A stretch of 64,000 nucleotides of DNA from Glandiceps talaboti (GCF_964340395.1 NC_135568.1:18708748-18772747), one strand, 5' to 3'. Positions 13,131 through 26,608 are shown, counted from the stretch's first letter. The notes: a model not told the origin generated them from the letters alone. A program made the numbers and translations.

Positions 13131-13150
13131 AATAGCTAGAGATAATAGCT

Positions 13151-13524
13151 AATGAGACCTTGACCTCTATCTTCTAATGAGACCTTGACCTCTATCTTCT
13201 AATGAGACCTTGACCTCTATCTTCTAATGTCAATGAGACCTTGACCTCTATCTTCTTATGAGACCTTGACCTCTATCTTCTAATCGACCTTGACCACTAT
13301 CTTCTAATGAGACCTTGACCTCTATCTTCTAATGAGACCTTGACCTCTATCTTCTAATGAGACATTGACCTCTATCTTCTAATCGACCTTGACCTCTATC
13401 TTCTAATGAGGCGTTGACCTCTATCTTCTAATGAGACCTTGACCTCTATCTTCTGAGACCTTGACCTCTATCTTCTAATGAGACATTGACCTCTACTAAT
13501 GAGACCTTGACCTCTACCTTCTGA
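13151..13524. repeat. Minisatellite, 25-bp unit, about 15 copies
   Basis: Unit AATGAGACCTTGACCTCTAT + CTTCT, with length variants. The word GACCTTGACCT is also the recurrent word of module D, which continues on the right (13530-13800), so the array probably grew from that module. Confidence 0.95.
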
Positions 13525-13529
13525 TACTT

Positions 13530-13800
13530 TGTAGCATTTATATTCGGCCAATTATTTTAAATCCTGTGTAAATGTAATACAGACCGAAAGAATATGTACA
13601 AGTATTTACTGATATGACTTTTGCTGAATGGCTGCCATGTTTGTTGTGAGTAATCATTATTTACTGCATTATAACTCAAAACTTTTAATACAGTCCTAAT
13701 TTCATATTATCAGGTATGAGATTTCTGGTAAGCCCTTGACCCTCTGACCTTGACCTTAAGGTCAGTTATCAAAATCAAGCCATTTCTTGCCTGTCACAGA
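13530..13800 (+). repeat. Module D fragment
   Basis: Carries TTGCTGAATGGCTGCCATGT, TATTTACTGCATTATAACTC and CTCTGACCTTGACCTTAAGG, in the same order as at 57540-57710 (CTGAATGGCAGCCAT, ATTTACTGCATAACTC, TTTGACCTTGACC). Confidence 0.7.
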
Positions 13801-15165
13801 CACTGTAATTATTTGTTGCCACCAATTTTTTTTTTAAATCATGTTATCATTCAGTCATGCATATCATAGTAAATTATTTAAGGGGCTGTCTTTTATGAAG
13901 ATTTGTTTTTGGTAATTTGGGATCAGTTTTAGTCCATTGGGTAAGAAAAAAATGATACCATGATGAGTGACAACTGTAGTAGTGAACAAGTTTTACTATT
14001 AATAAACTGAAAAAAATTGTTTTGAATTCATAAAGCTAATGGTGGGAAATATGTTTTGTAGGGAAGTTTTTGACCAGAACCACAAATATTTCATCACTAT
14101 GGTTACTCTTAATTGTAGCATAGTTGAACTGTTTCTAGATAAATCTCATTAATATAATATCTAACTTTCACATTGTCTATGTCCTGTACATGTATATAAG
14201 ATATGTAAATAGTAGAGTTATTTGCACCACTACACGGCCATAATGTGTATTGTTAGATTTGAAAATATGTAAATTATTGATGTCATAAATTCTTTATCAA
14301 ATTCACTTTCAAATGTCACCTTAATTAACACAGATTGAATTGAATTGTTTAATGAATGAATGAAATCTATGACTTGTTTTAAATCTCGTCAAATCACAGA
14401 AAATCATCATTTTGTGTTTGAAATATTTGATGACTTTGTTAAGATTCTGTCTATAGAATAACATCCATTTTGATTAAAAGTTAATGAGTGTTGTTTGTGG
14501 TGTCTTGGGAGAGATGGAGACAATTCTATGAGTGAGGCTAACACTTAGGCCTTCAAACCATTCACATTTCCACTTATTTTACACTCAAACTAATATTGTC
14601 AGATGGTTTTTCTTGGAAATACAAAAAGAAGTAAAATGAAATATTTTAATTTATACATTGATGTCAGATTGGTTGTAGATTGGCTTTAATACAGTGTTTA
14701 GATCAACTGTCGTCATGTTTCCGATGTGACTATAATGCAAAGTATGACATCAGTGTAAAGAAATGCCCTATTGCAGCCCCCTACTTAAATATTCATATGG
14801 TATGTGCTTATTTTGCTTTAATTCAATTTCCTTATCAAGGCCTCTTGTCTAATGTCATATCTGACAGAGTAGCCTCATTTTAAGCATTTAGGAAATCCCT
14901 ACCTTGTGCCCAGCGTTTTAATAGAGGATTTGCTTTTTGCATAATAGTGCACCTTTCAACCAAGCTACATTTGTACTACTTTCCTCTTAAATTTGCTGTA
15001 AAGAAAAATGGCGGTTTTGTGTGTGTTGGAGTTGTGTTGGATGGTTCAGTAAAAGATGTCACATCATTTGCATGCAGTATCTGTCAGCAGCTGTAGTGAC
15101 AGTAGTATAATTAGTGGTGTTGAGCTCCTACACTAGAGGGCTGTAGTCTCAGTGCTAGTCCCGTC
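13801..15165. other. No gene; unique-looking AT-rich DNA upstream of candidate exon 2
   Basis: No tandem repeats. A short uORF-like ATGGCGG begins at about 15008. Candidate exon 2 follows. No TATA box can be argued with confidence. Confidence 0.45.
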
Positions 15166-15198
15166 ATGTTTCCATCAGATTCGGGAATGAGTGAATTG
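15166..15198 (+). CDS. CACNB: Candidate alternative first exon 2 of CACNB
   Basis: Eleven codons from ATG read MFPSDSGMSEL and are followed directly by a consensus donor, GTAAGT, in phase 0. The surrounding 15000-15200 is non-repetitive. A short upstream ORF starts at ATGGCGG (about 15008). The sequence just before the ATG contains TAGAGGGCTGT, also found just before the candidate exon at 33219. Joined to the exon at 50337 it would give a very short N-terminus of the kind seen in several vertebrate beta isoforms. The support is splice phase and context only; no homologue of the peptide is recognised. Confidence 0.4.
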
Positions 15199-16078
15199 GT
15201 AAGTCACATGTTTCCCTATTCACTAACCTTTCATTACTGCATTGTATTCAGTCATAGTGGCTTTAATCTATAGCTGGGTCGTTACCAACATATAATATTT
15301 TCAGCGTTATTATATACTATTTCTCTCATAATCATGTCCCTAGAGAAACTGTGTATAATTTATTCATATTTTTTCTTCAGAGCACATGATACAAGTAAAA
15401 ATATGTATGATTAGTTGATGGTATACTAGTGTACATGTAGCTTGTTAGTGTTGAAATGCATAGACCTTCCTTATGCTCCTAGATAAATGGTTCATTTCAA
15501 AATGGCTTCCTTAACAAATAAGAGCAGATTGAGAGATGGAATGCTGTGTTGGCTTTAGCACAATGACCCTAACTTAATCTATATACAGTCAAAGTAAGAA
15601 TTCAAATGAACTGTCTGTGTGTTAATCTGAGAAAAACTAAAGAAATAAACCCAGTACATAACCACAGGGATGACTTTTGAAGGCAAAATGATTTATAGGT
15701 TTTACTATTTTCATTGACAATTTTATTTGATAATTTCATACATAGGAATGTTAATTAAGTATGTACTTATTATATTTCATTGGTTGACAATACTGACTCA
15801 TCTCTTACCATACAATATTGATATAGTTGGATTTGAAGTAGGAAGACAAAATGATAATAATGTGTCTGATCTGATGTTAAACATACATTATCTGATTGTT
15901 ATTAGTGTGATGTTGGCTGTAAATGTGATGTCAATCAAATGAATTATATGACCTACATTTGTGTTTAATCCTAAACCCAATAGCTAGCAGTTATTAAGTA
16001 AAGTTAGGTTTTAATTAGGTGAATTATGTATCTGATAATGTATTTGATATGAAATAGCTGGCAAACACATAGTCACAC
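15199..16078. other. Intronic DNA, nothing recognised
   Basis: AT-rich, no tandem repeat or dispersed module recognised, and no coding signal. Confidence 0.5.
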
Positions 16079-16079
16079 A

Positions 16080-17765
16080 GACATCCACACACTAGTGATA
16101 CCAAGATGACATCCACACACTAGTGATACCAAGATGACATCCATACACTAGTGATACCAAGATGACATCCATACACTAGTGATACCAAGATGACATCCAC
16201 ACACTAGTGATACCAAGATGACATCCATACACTAGTAATACCAACATGACATCCACACACTAGTAATACCAACATGACATCCACACACTAGTAATACCAA
16301 CATGACATCCACACACTAGTAATACCAACATGACATCCATACACTAGTAATACCAACATGACATCCACACACTAGTAATACCAACATGACATCCACACAC
16401 TAGTAATACCAACATGACATCCACACACTAGTAATACCAACATGACATCCACACACTAGTAATACCAACATGACATCCACACACTAGTAATACCAACATG
16501 ACATCCACACACTAGTAATACCAACATGACATCCACACACTAGTGATACCAACATGACATCCATACACTAGTAATACCAACATGACATCCACACACTAGT
16601 AATACCAACATGACATCCACACACTAGTAATACCAACATGACATCCATACACTAGTAATACCAACATGACATCCATACACTAGTAATACCAACATGACAT
16701 CCATACACTAGTAATACCAACATGACATCCACACACTAGTGATACCAAGATGACATCCACACACTAGTGATACCAAGATAACAACCATACACTAGTGATA
16801 CCAACATGACATCCACACACTAGTGATACCAACATGACATCCATACACTAGTGATACCAACATAACAACCATACACTAGTAATACCAACATGACATCCAC
16901 ACACTAGTAATACCAACATAACAACCATACACTAGTAATACCAACATGACATCCACACACTAGTAATACCAACATGACATCCACACACTAGTGATACCAA
17001 CATGACATCCACACACTAGTGATACCAACATGACATCCACACACTAGTAATACCAAGATGACATCCACACACTAGTGATACCAACATGACATCCACACAC
17101 TAGTGATACCAACATGACATCCATACACTAGTGATACCAACATGACATCCACACACTAGTGATACCAACATGACATCCATACACTAGTGATACCAACATG
17201 ACATCCATACACTAGTGATACCAACATGACATCCACACACTAGTGATACCAACATGACATCCATACACTAGTGATACCAACATGACATCCACACACTAGT
17301 GATACCAACATTACATCCACACACTAGTAATACCAACATGACATCCATACACTAGTGATACCAACATAACATCCACACACTAGTAATACCAACATTACAT
17401 CCATACACTAGTGATACCAACATGACATCCACACACTAGTGATACCAACATGACATCCATACACTAGTGATACCAACATGACATCCATACACTAGTGATA
17501 CCAACATGACATCCACACACTAGTGATACCAAGATGACATCCATACACTAGTGATACCAACATGACATCCACACACTAGTGATACCAACATGACATCCAT
17601 ACACTAGTAATACCAACATGACATCCATACACTAGTAATACCAACATGACATCCATACACTAGTAATACCAACATGACATCCATACACTAGTGATACCAA
17701 CATTACATCCATACACTAGTGATACCAACATTACATCCATACACTAGTGATACCAACATGACTAT
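16080..17765. repeat. Minisatellite, 28-bp unit, about 60 copies
   Basis: Unit ACACTAGTGATACCAACATG + ACATCCAC. Variants are GTGATA/GTAATA, CAAGATG/CAACATG, and CACACA/CATACA. Every unit carries the palindrome ACTAGT. GTAATA copies cluster between about 16230 and 16730, and GTGATA copies dominate on both sides. Confidence 0.97.
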
Positions 17766-17789
17766 GCATCATTACATGTACATCTTACA

Positions 17790-17880
17790 GATCTAACTCA
17801 CTGTAGACAGTGTAATGATCTAACTCACTGTAGACAGTGTAATGATCTAACTCACTGTAGACAGTGTAATGATCTAACCC
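17790..17880. repeat. 27-bp tandem repeat, three copies
   Basis: Unit GATCTAACTCACTGTAGACA + GTGTAAT, three perfect copies and a degenerate fourth that runs into module A at about 17882. Confidence 0.93.
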
Positions 17881-19440
17881 ACTATTAGTGATGTGCAATT
17901 TAGGTTTAAAAATGTGACCTTTGGTAAAAATTAATTTGGAAACTGTTAGTCCGGTTAGGCTGAAGTTTGGTAAGGCTATGAAGATGAAGGACCAAGGAGG
18001 ATATGATAATCCCATTTGTGATATGCAAATTAGGTTTGATAAAAAAGGGACATCTCGAAAACTACCAGGTTGTAATTTCATGGCATGTCTCTAGAGATGT
18101 CAATCTACAGATTTCAAGACATCGCTCATTTGGCCCTAGCAACCATGTCCATGCCCATAACAACAGCCAAATGCATGGGTATTTTGCAGAGATGACAATG
18201 TTATTGGGTAGGCACTTGAATAAACATTTGTGTCAAAAACTATGATTTTTGCTGAAAATAATAATTTAAGTAAATAACTACTAGACAGATTGATCAGAAA
18301 TTTGGGGTCTACACAGATATTCTTCAATAGTGATGTGTTGATAAGAAATGTTCATAACATGATGATACCATCATTGATATGCAAATTAGGTCTAAAAATG
18401 TTACTTTTTTGCAAAATGGATAATTTCAAACCACAAGACATGATATTTGGCAGAAATTTGATGGGGATGAAGATGTGTTGTTGAAACATTACAATAATTA
18501 GGTTTATCCCATCAGTCATATTGTATGCAAATTAAGTCTAAAGAAGTTCTTTTTGGTCAAAAACTTATATCTCGAAAACTACTTGGTGAATGGAGATAAA
18601 GTTTGACTAGCATGTTTCTAGAGGTGTCAATATGTAGACGTTGTACAAAGCATGTTTACATAACTGGCCTTAGCAACCATGACCATGCCCATGACCTTAG
18701 CAATAGTCAAATGCCAGTATATTGAGGGAAGTGAATAAACATTTAAAAAGATAGGCAAATATGCCAAGCAACAAGACCACCCATAGCAACAGGCAAATGA
18801 TTTTGTATTTAGGCGAAGGTAACAAGAGATAAGCAAGTGGATAAAAGTGAACACATATGCCTAGCAACAAGACCACACCCATAACAACAGTGAAAAGATT
18901 AATATGTATATTGCAAAAGTAACATTAGGCATTAGGGATGTATTGGTGTGTGGAAAAATGTTAGATGTATTGGTGTGTGGATAAACATTAAAAAAGAAGC
19001 GAACATTACAGTTTAGCTAAAACTCCATTCAAGCTATTTTTATTGACACGATTGTGAGAGTTGTATTTGCTTGGAGCTAGTGAGTGGTGTTTCATGCCAG
19101 GTTAATGACTCACTTTAACCTCGTCTTGTCTTTTACCAAAGCATCAGTGATGTACAAATAAGATCTAAAACGTGATTTTCTGTAAACAAAATTGAACTTC
19201 AAAAGTACTTTGCATATTGGCCTAAAACCTTTGTGGCGATGTGTAGATGAAGTAATGTTGATAACATGGTGCCTTTATTGTTAATATATAAATTAGAACT
19301 AAAATGATAACAAATTGTAGAAACCAAGTGGTAATACCAAAATAGTGTGCATTAGTTTGATAATTCATTTTAGAAAGTTCCTTGGTGATAGGAATGCTTA
19401 ATAGGGTATAAACACATGGTACTATTATCACAGTGTCAGG
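17880..19440 (+). repeat. Composite repeat, A and B modules with a C tail
   Basis: Module A cores (TGATATGCAAATTAGG-like) at about 17888, 18017, 18375 and 18522. Module B (CTAGCAACCATGTCCATGCC and relatives) at about 18137, 18668, 18765 and 18860. A weak C tail at about 18990-19035. Another A-like piece at about 19145-19310. Good example of the element's modular layout without array expansion. Confidence 0.75.
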
Positions 19441-20227
19441 TTCACAATCCCAGATATGTCAATTTTTAGTATTTCACAATCCCAGATATGTCAGGATTTA
19501 GTACTTCATAATCCCAGATATGTCAGGATTTAGTATTTCACAATCCCAGATATGTCAGGATTTAGTATTTCCCAATCCCAGATATGTCAGGATTTAGTAC
19601 TTCATAATCCCAGATATGTCAGGATTTAGTATTTCACAATCCCAGATATGTCAGGATTTAGTATTTCACAATCCCAGATATGTCAGGATTTAGTACTTCA
19701 TAATCCCAGATATGTCAGGATTTAGTACTTCATAATCCCAGATATGTCAGGATTTAGTATTTCACAATCCCAGATATGTCAGGATTTAGTATTTCACAAT
19801 CCCAGATATGTCAGGATTTAGTATTTCACAATCCCAGATATGTCAGGATTTAGTACTTCATAATCCCAGATATGTCAGGATTTAGTATTTCACAATCCCA
19901 GATATGTCAGGATTTAGTATTTCACAATCCCAGATATGTCAGGATTTAGTACTTCATAATCCCAGATACGTCAGGATTTAGTACTTCATAATCCCAGATA
20001 TGTCAGGATTTAGTATTTCACAATCCCAGATATGTCAGGATTTAGTACTTCATAATCCCAGATATGTCAGGATTTAGTACTTCATAATCCCAGATATGTC
20101 AGGATTTAGTACTTCATAATCCTAGATATGTCAGGATTTAGTACTTCATAATCCCAGATATGTCAGGATTTAGTACTTCATAATCCCAGATATGTCAGGA
20201 TTTAGTACTTCATAATCCCAGATATGT
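19441..20227. repeat. Minisatellite, 32-bp unit, about 25 copies
   Basis: Unit CACAATCCCAGATATGTCAG + GATTTAGTATTT; the two alternating forms are TATTTCACAA and TACTTCATAA. The final 190 bp contain almost only the second form. The array abuts the next array directly at GATATGTGATCATAG. Confidence 0.97.
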
Positions 20228-20860
20228 GATCATAGTGTTTGTGAGTGGTCATAGTGTTTGTGAGTGGTCAAAGTGTTTGTGAGTGGTCAAAGTGTTTGTG
20301 AGTGGTCATAGTGTTTGTGAGTGGTCAAAGTGTTTGTGAGTGGTCAAAGTGTTTGTGAGTGGTCATAGTGTTTGTGAGTGGTCATAGTGTTTGTGAGTGG
20401 TCATAGTGTTTGTGAGTGGTCATAGTGTTTGTGAGTGGTCAAAGTGTTTGTGAGTGGTCAAAGTGTTTGTGAGTGGTCATAGTGTTTGTGAGTGGTCATA
20501 GTGTTTGTGAGTGGTCATAGTGTTTGTGAGTGGTCAAAGTGTTTGTGAGACATCAAAGTGTTTGTGAGTGGTCATAGTGTTTGTGAGTGGTCATAGTGTT
20601 TGTGAGTGGTCAAAGTGTTTGTGAGTGGTCATAGTGTTTGTGAGTGGTCAAAGTGTTTGTGAGTGGTCATAGTGTTTGTGAGTGGTCATAGTGTTTGTGA
20701 GTGGTCATAGTGTTTGTGAGTGGTCATAGTGTTTGTGAGTGGTCAAAGTGTTTGTGAGTGGTCAAAGTGTTTGTGAGTGGTCATAGTGTTTGTGAGTGGT
20801 CATAGTGTTTGTGAGTGGTCATAGTGTTTGTGAGTGGTCATAGTGTTTGTGAGTGGTCAT
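20228..20860. repeat. Minisatellite, 19-bp unit, about 33 copies
   Basis: Unit GTGAGTGGTCATAGTGTTT with a single common A/T variant (CATAG/CAAAG). It joins the 32-bp array head to tail without spacer. Confidence 0.97.
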
Positions 20861-21973
20861 CGTATTTGTATGGCTACACTTTCACCAATGTAGCCTGTCA
20901 GAGTGCAGCAGAGAACCATGCAAGCTTGAGTGCATATATACCCCTGAGTACCCACACTTGCACTCACTTGATGGGTTTATCCAAAATAGCAAAATTTGTC
21001 AGAAATACAAATTAAAAGTGTTTGTGTGATTTTAGATACATGGAACTATCACATACTGATATGTAAACAGGTATGCAGTGATAATAGTTTTGGTAATAGT
21101 GTGTAATAGTACACATTCACAAATTCCTTGTGGTTGAACAAAATTTTGCTTTGAGACAAAATACAGAAGCTTTGGTTTCCATATTTTTGTGGTGAGTAAT
21201 ATGGAGAGATTCTAGAACAATAGGAATTGTAATAAAAACATTGTAAATATGATGTAAGCTGCTTGTAATAAAGAGCTTTGTTGTTGACTTATAATTCAAT
21301 TCAGTCTGTTACAAAATTAATTGAGGAGAAGATTAGGCCAAAAATTTACAGGACAATATTTCAGTGCCTGTTGCTTAGCAACAAGGAATTAGTAGACTTA
21401 ACTGTTGTTGCAGATCAGAATAGTAATTTATTGAGGTATCCCTAGGGGGTATTGTGAACATAAAACAAGAAGCAACTTAGGCGTGACAGTTACCATATCA
21501 TTATTATTTATAGACAGGAAGAAGTAAAGAACATATTAAAATTCTGCAAGATAATCAGATGTTTGAAGGATGGATGTTATGGGAGGTCGTCTTTAGGGCT
21601 ATCCCACTTCTTGCAATGGTCATCATCCCGTCTTTATTTAAAGCTGGCCCCGAACTTACTTAGTATTCGAGTGAGGGCCTAGTTACAGACTGTTACCTGA
21701 CTAGTGTTGGATAATATATAGTTGTGAGGTTCACTTGGTGTGCTTGATATGATGGGACAGCGATAAGCTATTAAACACAGCTTAGTCTTAGGGGACTGTT
21801 TGTACAGTGCATGGCAAATGCCGATGCTGAGAAAGCGTCCCAGATAGAATGAGAATTAATGAGACAGTAGTGACAGGGACGAAAGCGTTTGAAGTGGGGA
21901 TGTGTACACGGAGGTGATTTGATGTTCTTTGGATGCCCAATTGCTGGGGGACGATTTGTGTGTGCTTGCCCTC
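20861..21973. other. No gene; unique DNA upstream of candidate exon 3
   Basis: No tandem repeat. From about 21540 the composition becomes more balanced, up to the candidate first exon at 21974; this could be a 5'UTR/promoter region but carries no motif I can name. Confidence 0.45.
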
Positions 21974-22030
21974 ATGTTAGCCAATTACAAGGCGTCCGGT
22001 TCATACACCGCTCTTTTTCCGGAAAGTGAG
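21974..22030 (+). CDS. CACNB: Candidate alternative first exon 3 of CACNB (short acidic N-terminus)
   Basis: Nineteen codons from ATG read MLANYKASGSYTALFPESE and end at GAG/GTATGT in phase 0. The tail, S-Y-x-x-x-F-x-(D/E)-S-E, placed directly before G-S-(A/E)-D-S, resembles the short first exon of vertebrate beta3/beta4 isoforms, where a peptide of about 15 residues with the same pattern precedes GSADSYTSRPS. The same frame stays open upstream to a TGA at 21920, but without another ATG. The exon lies in a conspicuously repeat-free stretch (about 21300-22600). This is the best of the candidates by protein pattern, but the match is short. Confidence 0.45.
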
Positions 22031-22642
22031 GTATGTTCAACAACCCTTGATGGTCGCAATTCAGCTAACCACATCAAACATGTCTTATTGTGTCCTTATG
22101 TTGTTAGACAGCCCTACATGTACCTAACACATTCCAATTCCATATTATCTACATTGTCTTTGTTTCAAGTACAATTGTTTAATGTGTCACCATGGCTTTT
22201 CAATGTAAAATGGAGTACCCTTCACTTCATGCTAATTTTGGATTCGTTATTCCTGTTGAGCTAATTTAAGTGGGAGTGACAGCGTTAATAGAAAGAGAAA
22301 CCATAGAGCTGTGTTTTATTGGGGCCGGTATGGGTCATTAGTATTCTACAATATAGTGTACTGTAGTCTTATGCTGACAGCGTCATCTCATGCTATGAAT
22401 ATCCCAGACTTACAAAACAAAAAGGCATATGCTAGATTTACTGTGTTATGTTGACGTGTATACATGTACATGTATACAAAATGACTAAATTTGAATGAGT
22501 TTATTATGTTCAGTATTTATTCATATTTTATGTATTATACTATAGTGTATATCAGGTAAGAATTGAGTTCACTATTTGATAATTAGGCTAAGGGGCGGGT
22601 GAATGTATGCAGTTTGGCATAGCAATAATAATAGAGAGACTG
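22031..22642. other. Intronic DNA, nothing recognised
   Basis: The frame of the candidate exon happens to stay open to 22264, without coding character after the donor at 22031. No repeat is recognised. Confidence 0.45.
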
Positions 22643-24656
22643 TTACATAGGTGAGATATAGACACCATTGTATTTGTATTACATAGGTGAGATATAGACA
22701 CCATTCTATTTGTATTACATAGGTGAGATATAGACATTCTATTTGTATTACATAGGTGAGATATAGACACCATTCTATTTGTATTACATAGGTGAGATAT
22801 AGACACCATTCTATTTGTATTACATAGGTGAGTTATAGACAACATTCTATTTGTATTACATAGGTGAGATATAGACACCATTCTATTTGTATTACATAGG
22901 TGAGATATAGACACCATTCTATTTGTATTACATAGGTGAGTTATAGACACCATTCTATTTGTATTACATAGGTGCATTATAGACACCATTCTATTTGTAT
23001 TACATAGGTGAGATATAGACACCATTCTATTTGTATTACATAGGTGAGATATAGACACCATTCTACTTGTATTACATAGGTGAGATATAGACACCATTCT
23101 ATTTGTATTACATAGGTGAGTTATAGACACCATTCTATTTGTATTACATAGGTGCATTATAGACACCATTCTATTTGTATTACATAGGTGAGATATAGAC
23201 ACCATTCTATTTGTCTTACATAGGTGAGATATAGACACCATTCTATTTGTATTACATAGGTGAGATATAGACACCATTCTATTCGTGTTACATAGGTGAG
23301 ATATAGACACCATTCTATTTGTATTACATAGGTGAGATATAGACACCATTCTATTTGTCTTACATAGGTGAGATATAGACACCATTCTATTTGTATTACA
23401 TAGGTGAGATATAGACACCATTCTATTTGTCTTACGTAGGTGAGATATAGACACCATTCTATTTGCATTACATAGGTGAGATATAGACACCATTCTATTT
23501 GTATTACATAGGTGAGATATAGACACCATTCTATTTGTGTTACATAGGTGAGATATAGACAACATTCTATTTGTATTACATAGGTGAGATATAGACACCA
23601 TTCTATTTGTATTACATAGGTGAGATATAGACACCATTCTATTTGTATTACATAGGTGAGATATAGACACCATTCTATTTGTATTACATAGGTGAGTTAT
23701 AGACAACATTCTATTTGTATTACATAGGTGAGATATAGACACCATTCTATTTGTATTACATAGGTGAGATATAGACACCATTCTATTTGTATTACATAGG
23801 TGAGATATAGACACCATTCTATTTGTATTACATAGGTGAGTTATAGACAACATTCTATTTGTATTACATAGGTGAGATATAGACAACATTCTATTTGTAT
23901 TACATAGGTGAGTTATAGACAACATTCTATTTGTATTACATAGGTGAGTTATAGACACCATTCTATTTGTATTACATAGGTGAGATATAGACACCATTCT
24001 ATTTGTATTACATAGGTGAGATATAGACACCATTCTATTTGTATTACATAGGTGAGATATAGACAACATTCTATTTGTATTACATAGGTGAGTTATAGAC
24101 AACATTCTATTTGTATTACATAGGTGAGATATAGACAACATTCTATTTGTATTACATAGGTGAGATATAGACAACATTCTATTTGTATTACATAGGTGAG
24201 ATATAGATACCATTCTATTTGTATTACATAGGTGAGATATAGACACCATTCTATTTGTATTACATAATTGCGTTATAGACACCATTCTATTTGTATTACA
24301 TAGGTGCGTTATAGACACCATTCTATTTGTATTACATAGGTGAGTTATAGACACCATTCTATTTGTATTACATAGGTGAGATATAGACACCATTCTATTC
24401 ATATTACATAGGTGAGATATAGACACCATTCTATTTGTATTACATAGGTGAGTTATAGACACCATTCTATTTGTATTACATAGGTGAGATATAGACACCA
24501 TTCTATTTGTATTACATAGGTGAGATATAGACACCATTCTATTTGTGTTACATAGGTGAGATATAGACACCATTCCATTTGTCTTACATAGGTGAGATAT
24601 AGACACCATTCTATTTGTATTACATAGGTGCGTTATAGACAACATTCTATTTGTAT
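22643..24656. repeat. Minisatellite, 36-bp unit, about 56 copies
   Basis: Unit TTACATAGGTGAGATATAGA + CACCATTCTATTTGTA. Variants are GAGTTATAG, AACATTC and TGTCTTAC. The period is a multiple of three and free of stops on the minus strand, which produces a 696-codon spurious ORF. Confidence 0.97.
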
Positions 24657-25670
24657 GGTAGAGATTGTCAAGAGTCAAATTTTTTTTTAATGTACCTTGT
24701 GATTATTGACGGTTTCAAAGTTATGGCATAATTGAAATGAAGGGAAAATTAGCAGAGCCATGCATGGTGTTGTGACAAGCGCAAGCTGTATACATACATG
24801 TATAAGAGAATGTAGAGAGGCAATGGAAGAAATTAAAGACTCAAGGAATCAGTCATCCATCCCTATGGACTTGATATTCATATCTCATAGTTTCCACATT
24901 GCAAGTAATGATAGAATATCAATGACAACACTTCCTACTACTATCAATTATTTAACACCTTATTGGATAGCAAAGTACACGGCTTTATTTTAATGATATA
25001 TCCAAATCTCATCAGCAACATCTACGACATAATGTGACATTTTCCATCTAGTCAAGACACAGGTTTTTGTAGTGTGTTTAATGAGAGAAAATGATATAAT
25101 TTAATGGAAAAATAAGTATTTTAGTTTGAGGATAATAACGTGATTGTAACTGAAATTGCAGAATGTAATGTATTGTACCTGAAATGTATCAGTTGTAGAA
25201 TTAGAGAATAATTGTGACCTATGCTGTTGTAATTGTCTTACTCATTTCAAATCAAAGGCTTTACATTTGTTTACTGATAGTTATAGGTCAAGTCAGAGAC
25301 CATGTCCTATATAACGAAGTTATACTTCAAATTCGATGAGTTTTTTTCTTTTTTCACCAGAAAGTCAACCTTGTCATCTACAGCTCTGTTCGGTAACCTC
25401 TTACCCATTATCATGTTAATTAAAAAATTCACTATAGAAAACCCATCCCACATATCTTGACCAAATAATCCAGTTTTCCCCAAAAGTACAGTGTGGAATC
25501 CATTAACCTGGCAAAGACTCGTACTGTAACAAAGTTATAAATATAATCATAATTCGAACAGTATTTCTGTTTTTACCCACCCATAGCTCTCTTACTAACC
25601 CCGGTGCACATACATGTACACATTGTCAATGAACAAATTCTATGGAGACCTGCTTTCTGCACAAGTCACT
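24657..25670. other. No gene recognised
   Basis: AT-rich DNA. A 77-codon ORF at 24760-24993 has no recognisable similarity and no exon-like splice context, so it is not called. Confidence 0.45.
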
Positions 25671-25752
25671 TTGTAGTGAAGTGGTTATAAAGCATGTCTT
25701 TAGATAGATAGGTACAACTCTAGAGGTACTGTGTTCGAGACCCACCAAGGTA
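25671..25752 (+). repeat. tRNA-like segment, possible SINE head
   Basis: GTGTTCGAGACCC (about 25731-25743) fits the RNA polymerase III B box (GGTTCGANNCC) with one change. An A-box-like TAGTGAAGTGGTTATAAAGC lies about 50 bp upstream. The cloverleaf is not convincing as a functional tRNA, so a tRNA-derived SINE or pseudogene is more likely. Confidence 0.35.
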
Positions 25753-26044
25753 AAGAAAATTTTTTATACACACTTTACAGAATGACAGGTGCAGAATTAG
25801 GCACATGGTGTTAGGCATGGCAGCACATGTTGGTTGCATTGTAACAGATGACAAGGTGGGAACAGTGCTATAGAAATTATTAACATGCTGAGGACAGTTT
25901 CATTCATGGGTCTAAAAACTGGTAGGGGTTATTCTAGGGATGTCAAGGTGAAGACTTGTTTAACAGAGGAGGATCCTATCGGTCGTATTTTGATAAGATT
26001 TAAAATGATGTGGTTTTTTAAAAAAAAAAAAACAGACTTTGATT

Positions 26045-26605
26045 AATAATATAGATGTCATTAGTGTGTAGACACATTGGATTGTTAAAAAAATTACCAT
26101 CCTTTGTTGATTCACAAATAAGGTCAAAACTGAATTTTGCAGCAAAACCTCAAACTCAAAATCAGTCTGAAATTTGGTTGATACATTTGAAATTGGTCAA
26201 CACACATGGCCTTATTATTGACATGTAAAGTAGCAGTAAAATCATGATTTTGAAAGGCGAAAACTACTAGGCATGCAGATTAGAGTGAAATTTGACATGT
26301 AGGTTTCTGGATGTGTGTCCAGCTGAATTCACTGCACCAGCACCATGACAACACCCATTACAACATGGAAATGGCAGAGCATATTGCACACGAACAGTGA
26401 TGGGTAAACAAGTGAATAAACATTGAAAATAGATATAAATATGCATAGCAACGAAGACCATGTCCATAACAACAAGCAAATGACACTTTATTATCAATAT
26501 AGCAACACTGATAGGTATTTTAGTAAAAGGAAATTAAAAAAAATAAACACATTTACATAGCAACCAAGGCCACACCCATAGCAACAACCAAATAACTGTT
26601 TTGTG
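26045..26605 (+). repeat. Composite repeat, degenerate A then B modules
   Basis: CACAAATAAGGTCAAAACTG and TGAAATTTGGTTGATAC are A-like words. From about 26335 ACCATGACAACACCCATTAC, ATAGCAACGAAGACCATGTC and ACATAGCAACCAAGGCCACA mark three B copies. Confidence 0.65.
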
Positions 26606-26608
26606 TAT

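Noticed and set aside
22643-24656. CRISPR-like regular repeats (also 33-, 35- and 36-bp arrays elsewhere)
   Set aside because: Units are head to tail with no unique spacers, in a spliced eukaryotic gene.
22588-24678. 696-codon ORF on the minus strand
   Set aside because: It is the 36-bp minisatellite read in an open frame; no start/stop or splice context and the same changes hit all codon positions.
24760-24993. 77-codon ORF in unique DNA
   Set aside because: No homology recognised, no exon borders, and length expected by chance.
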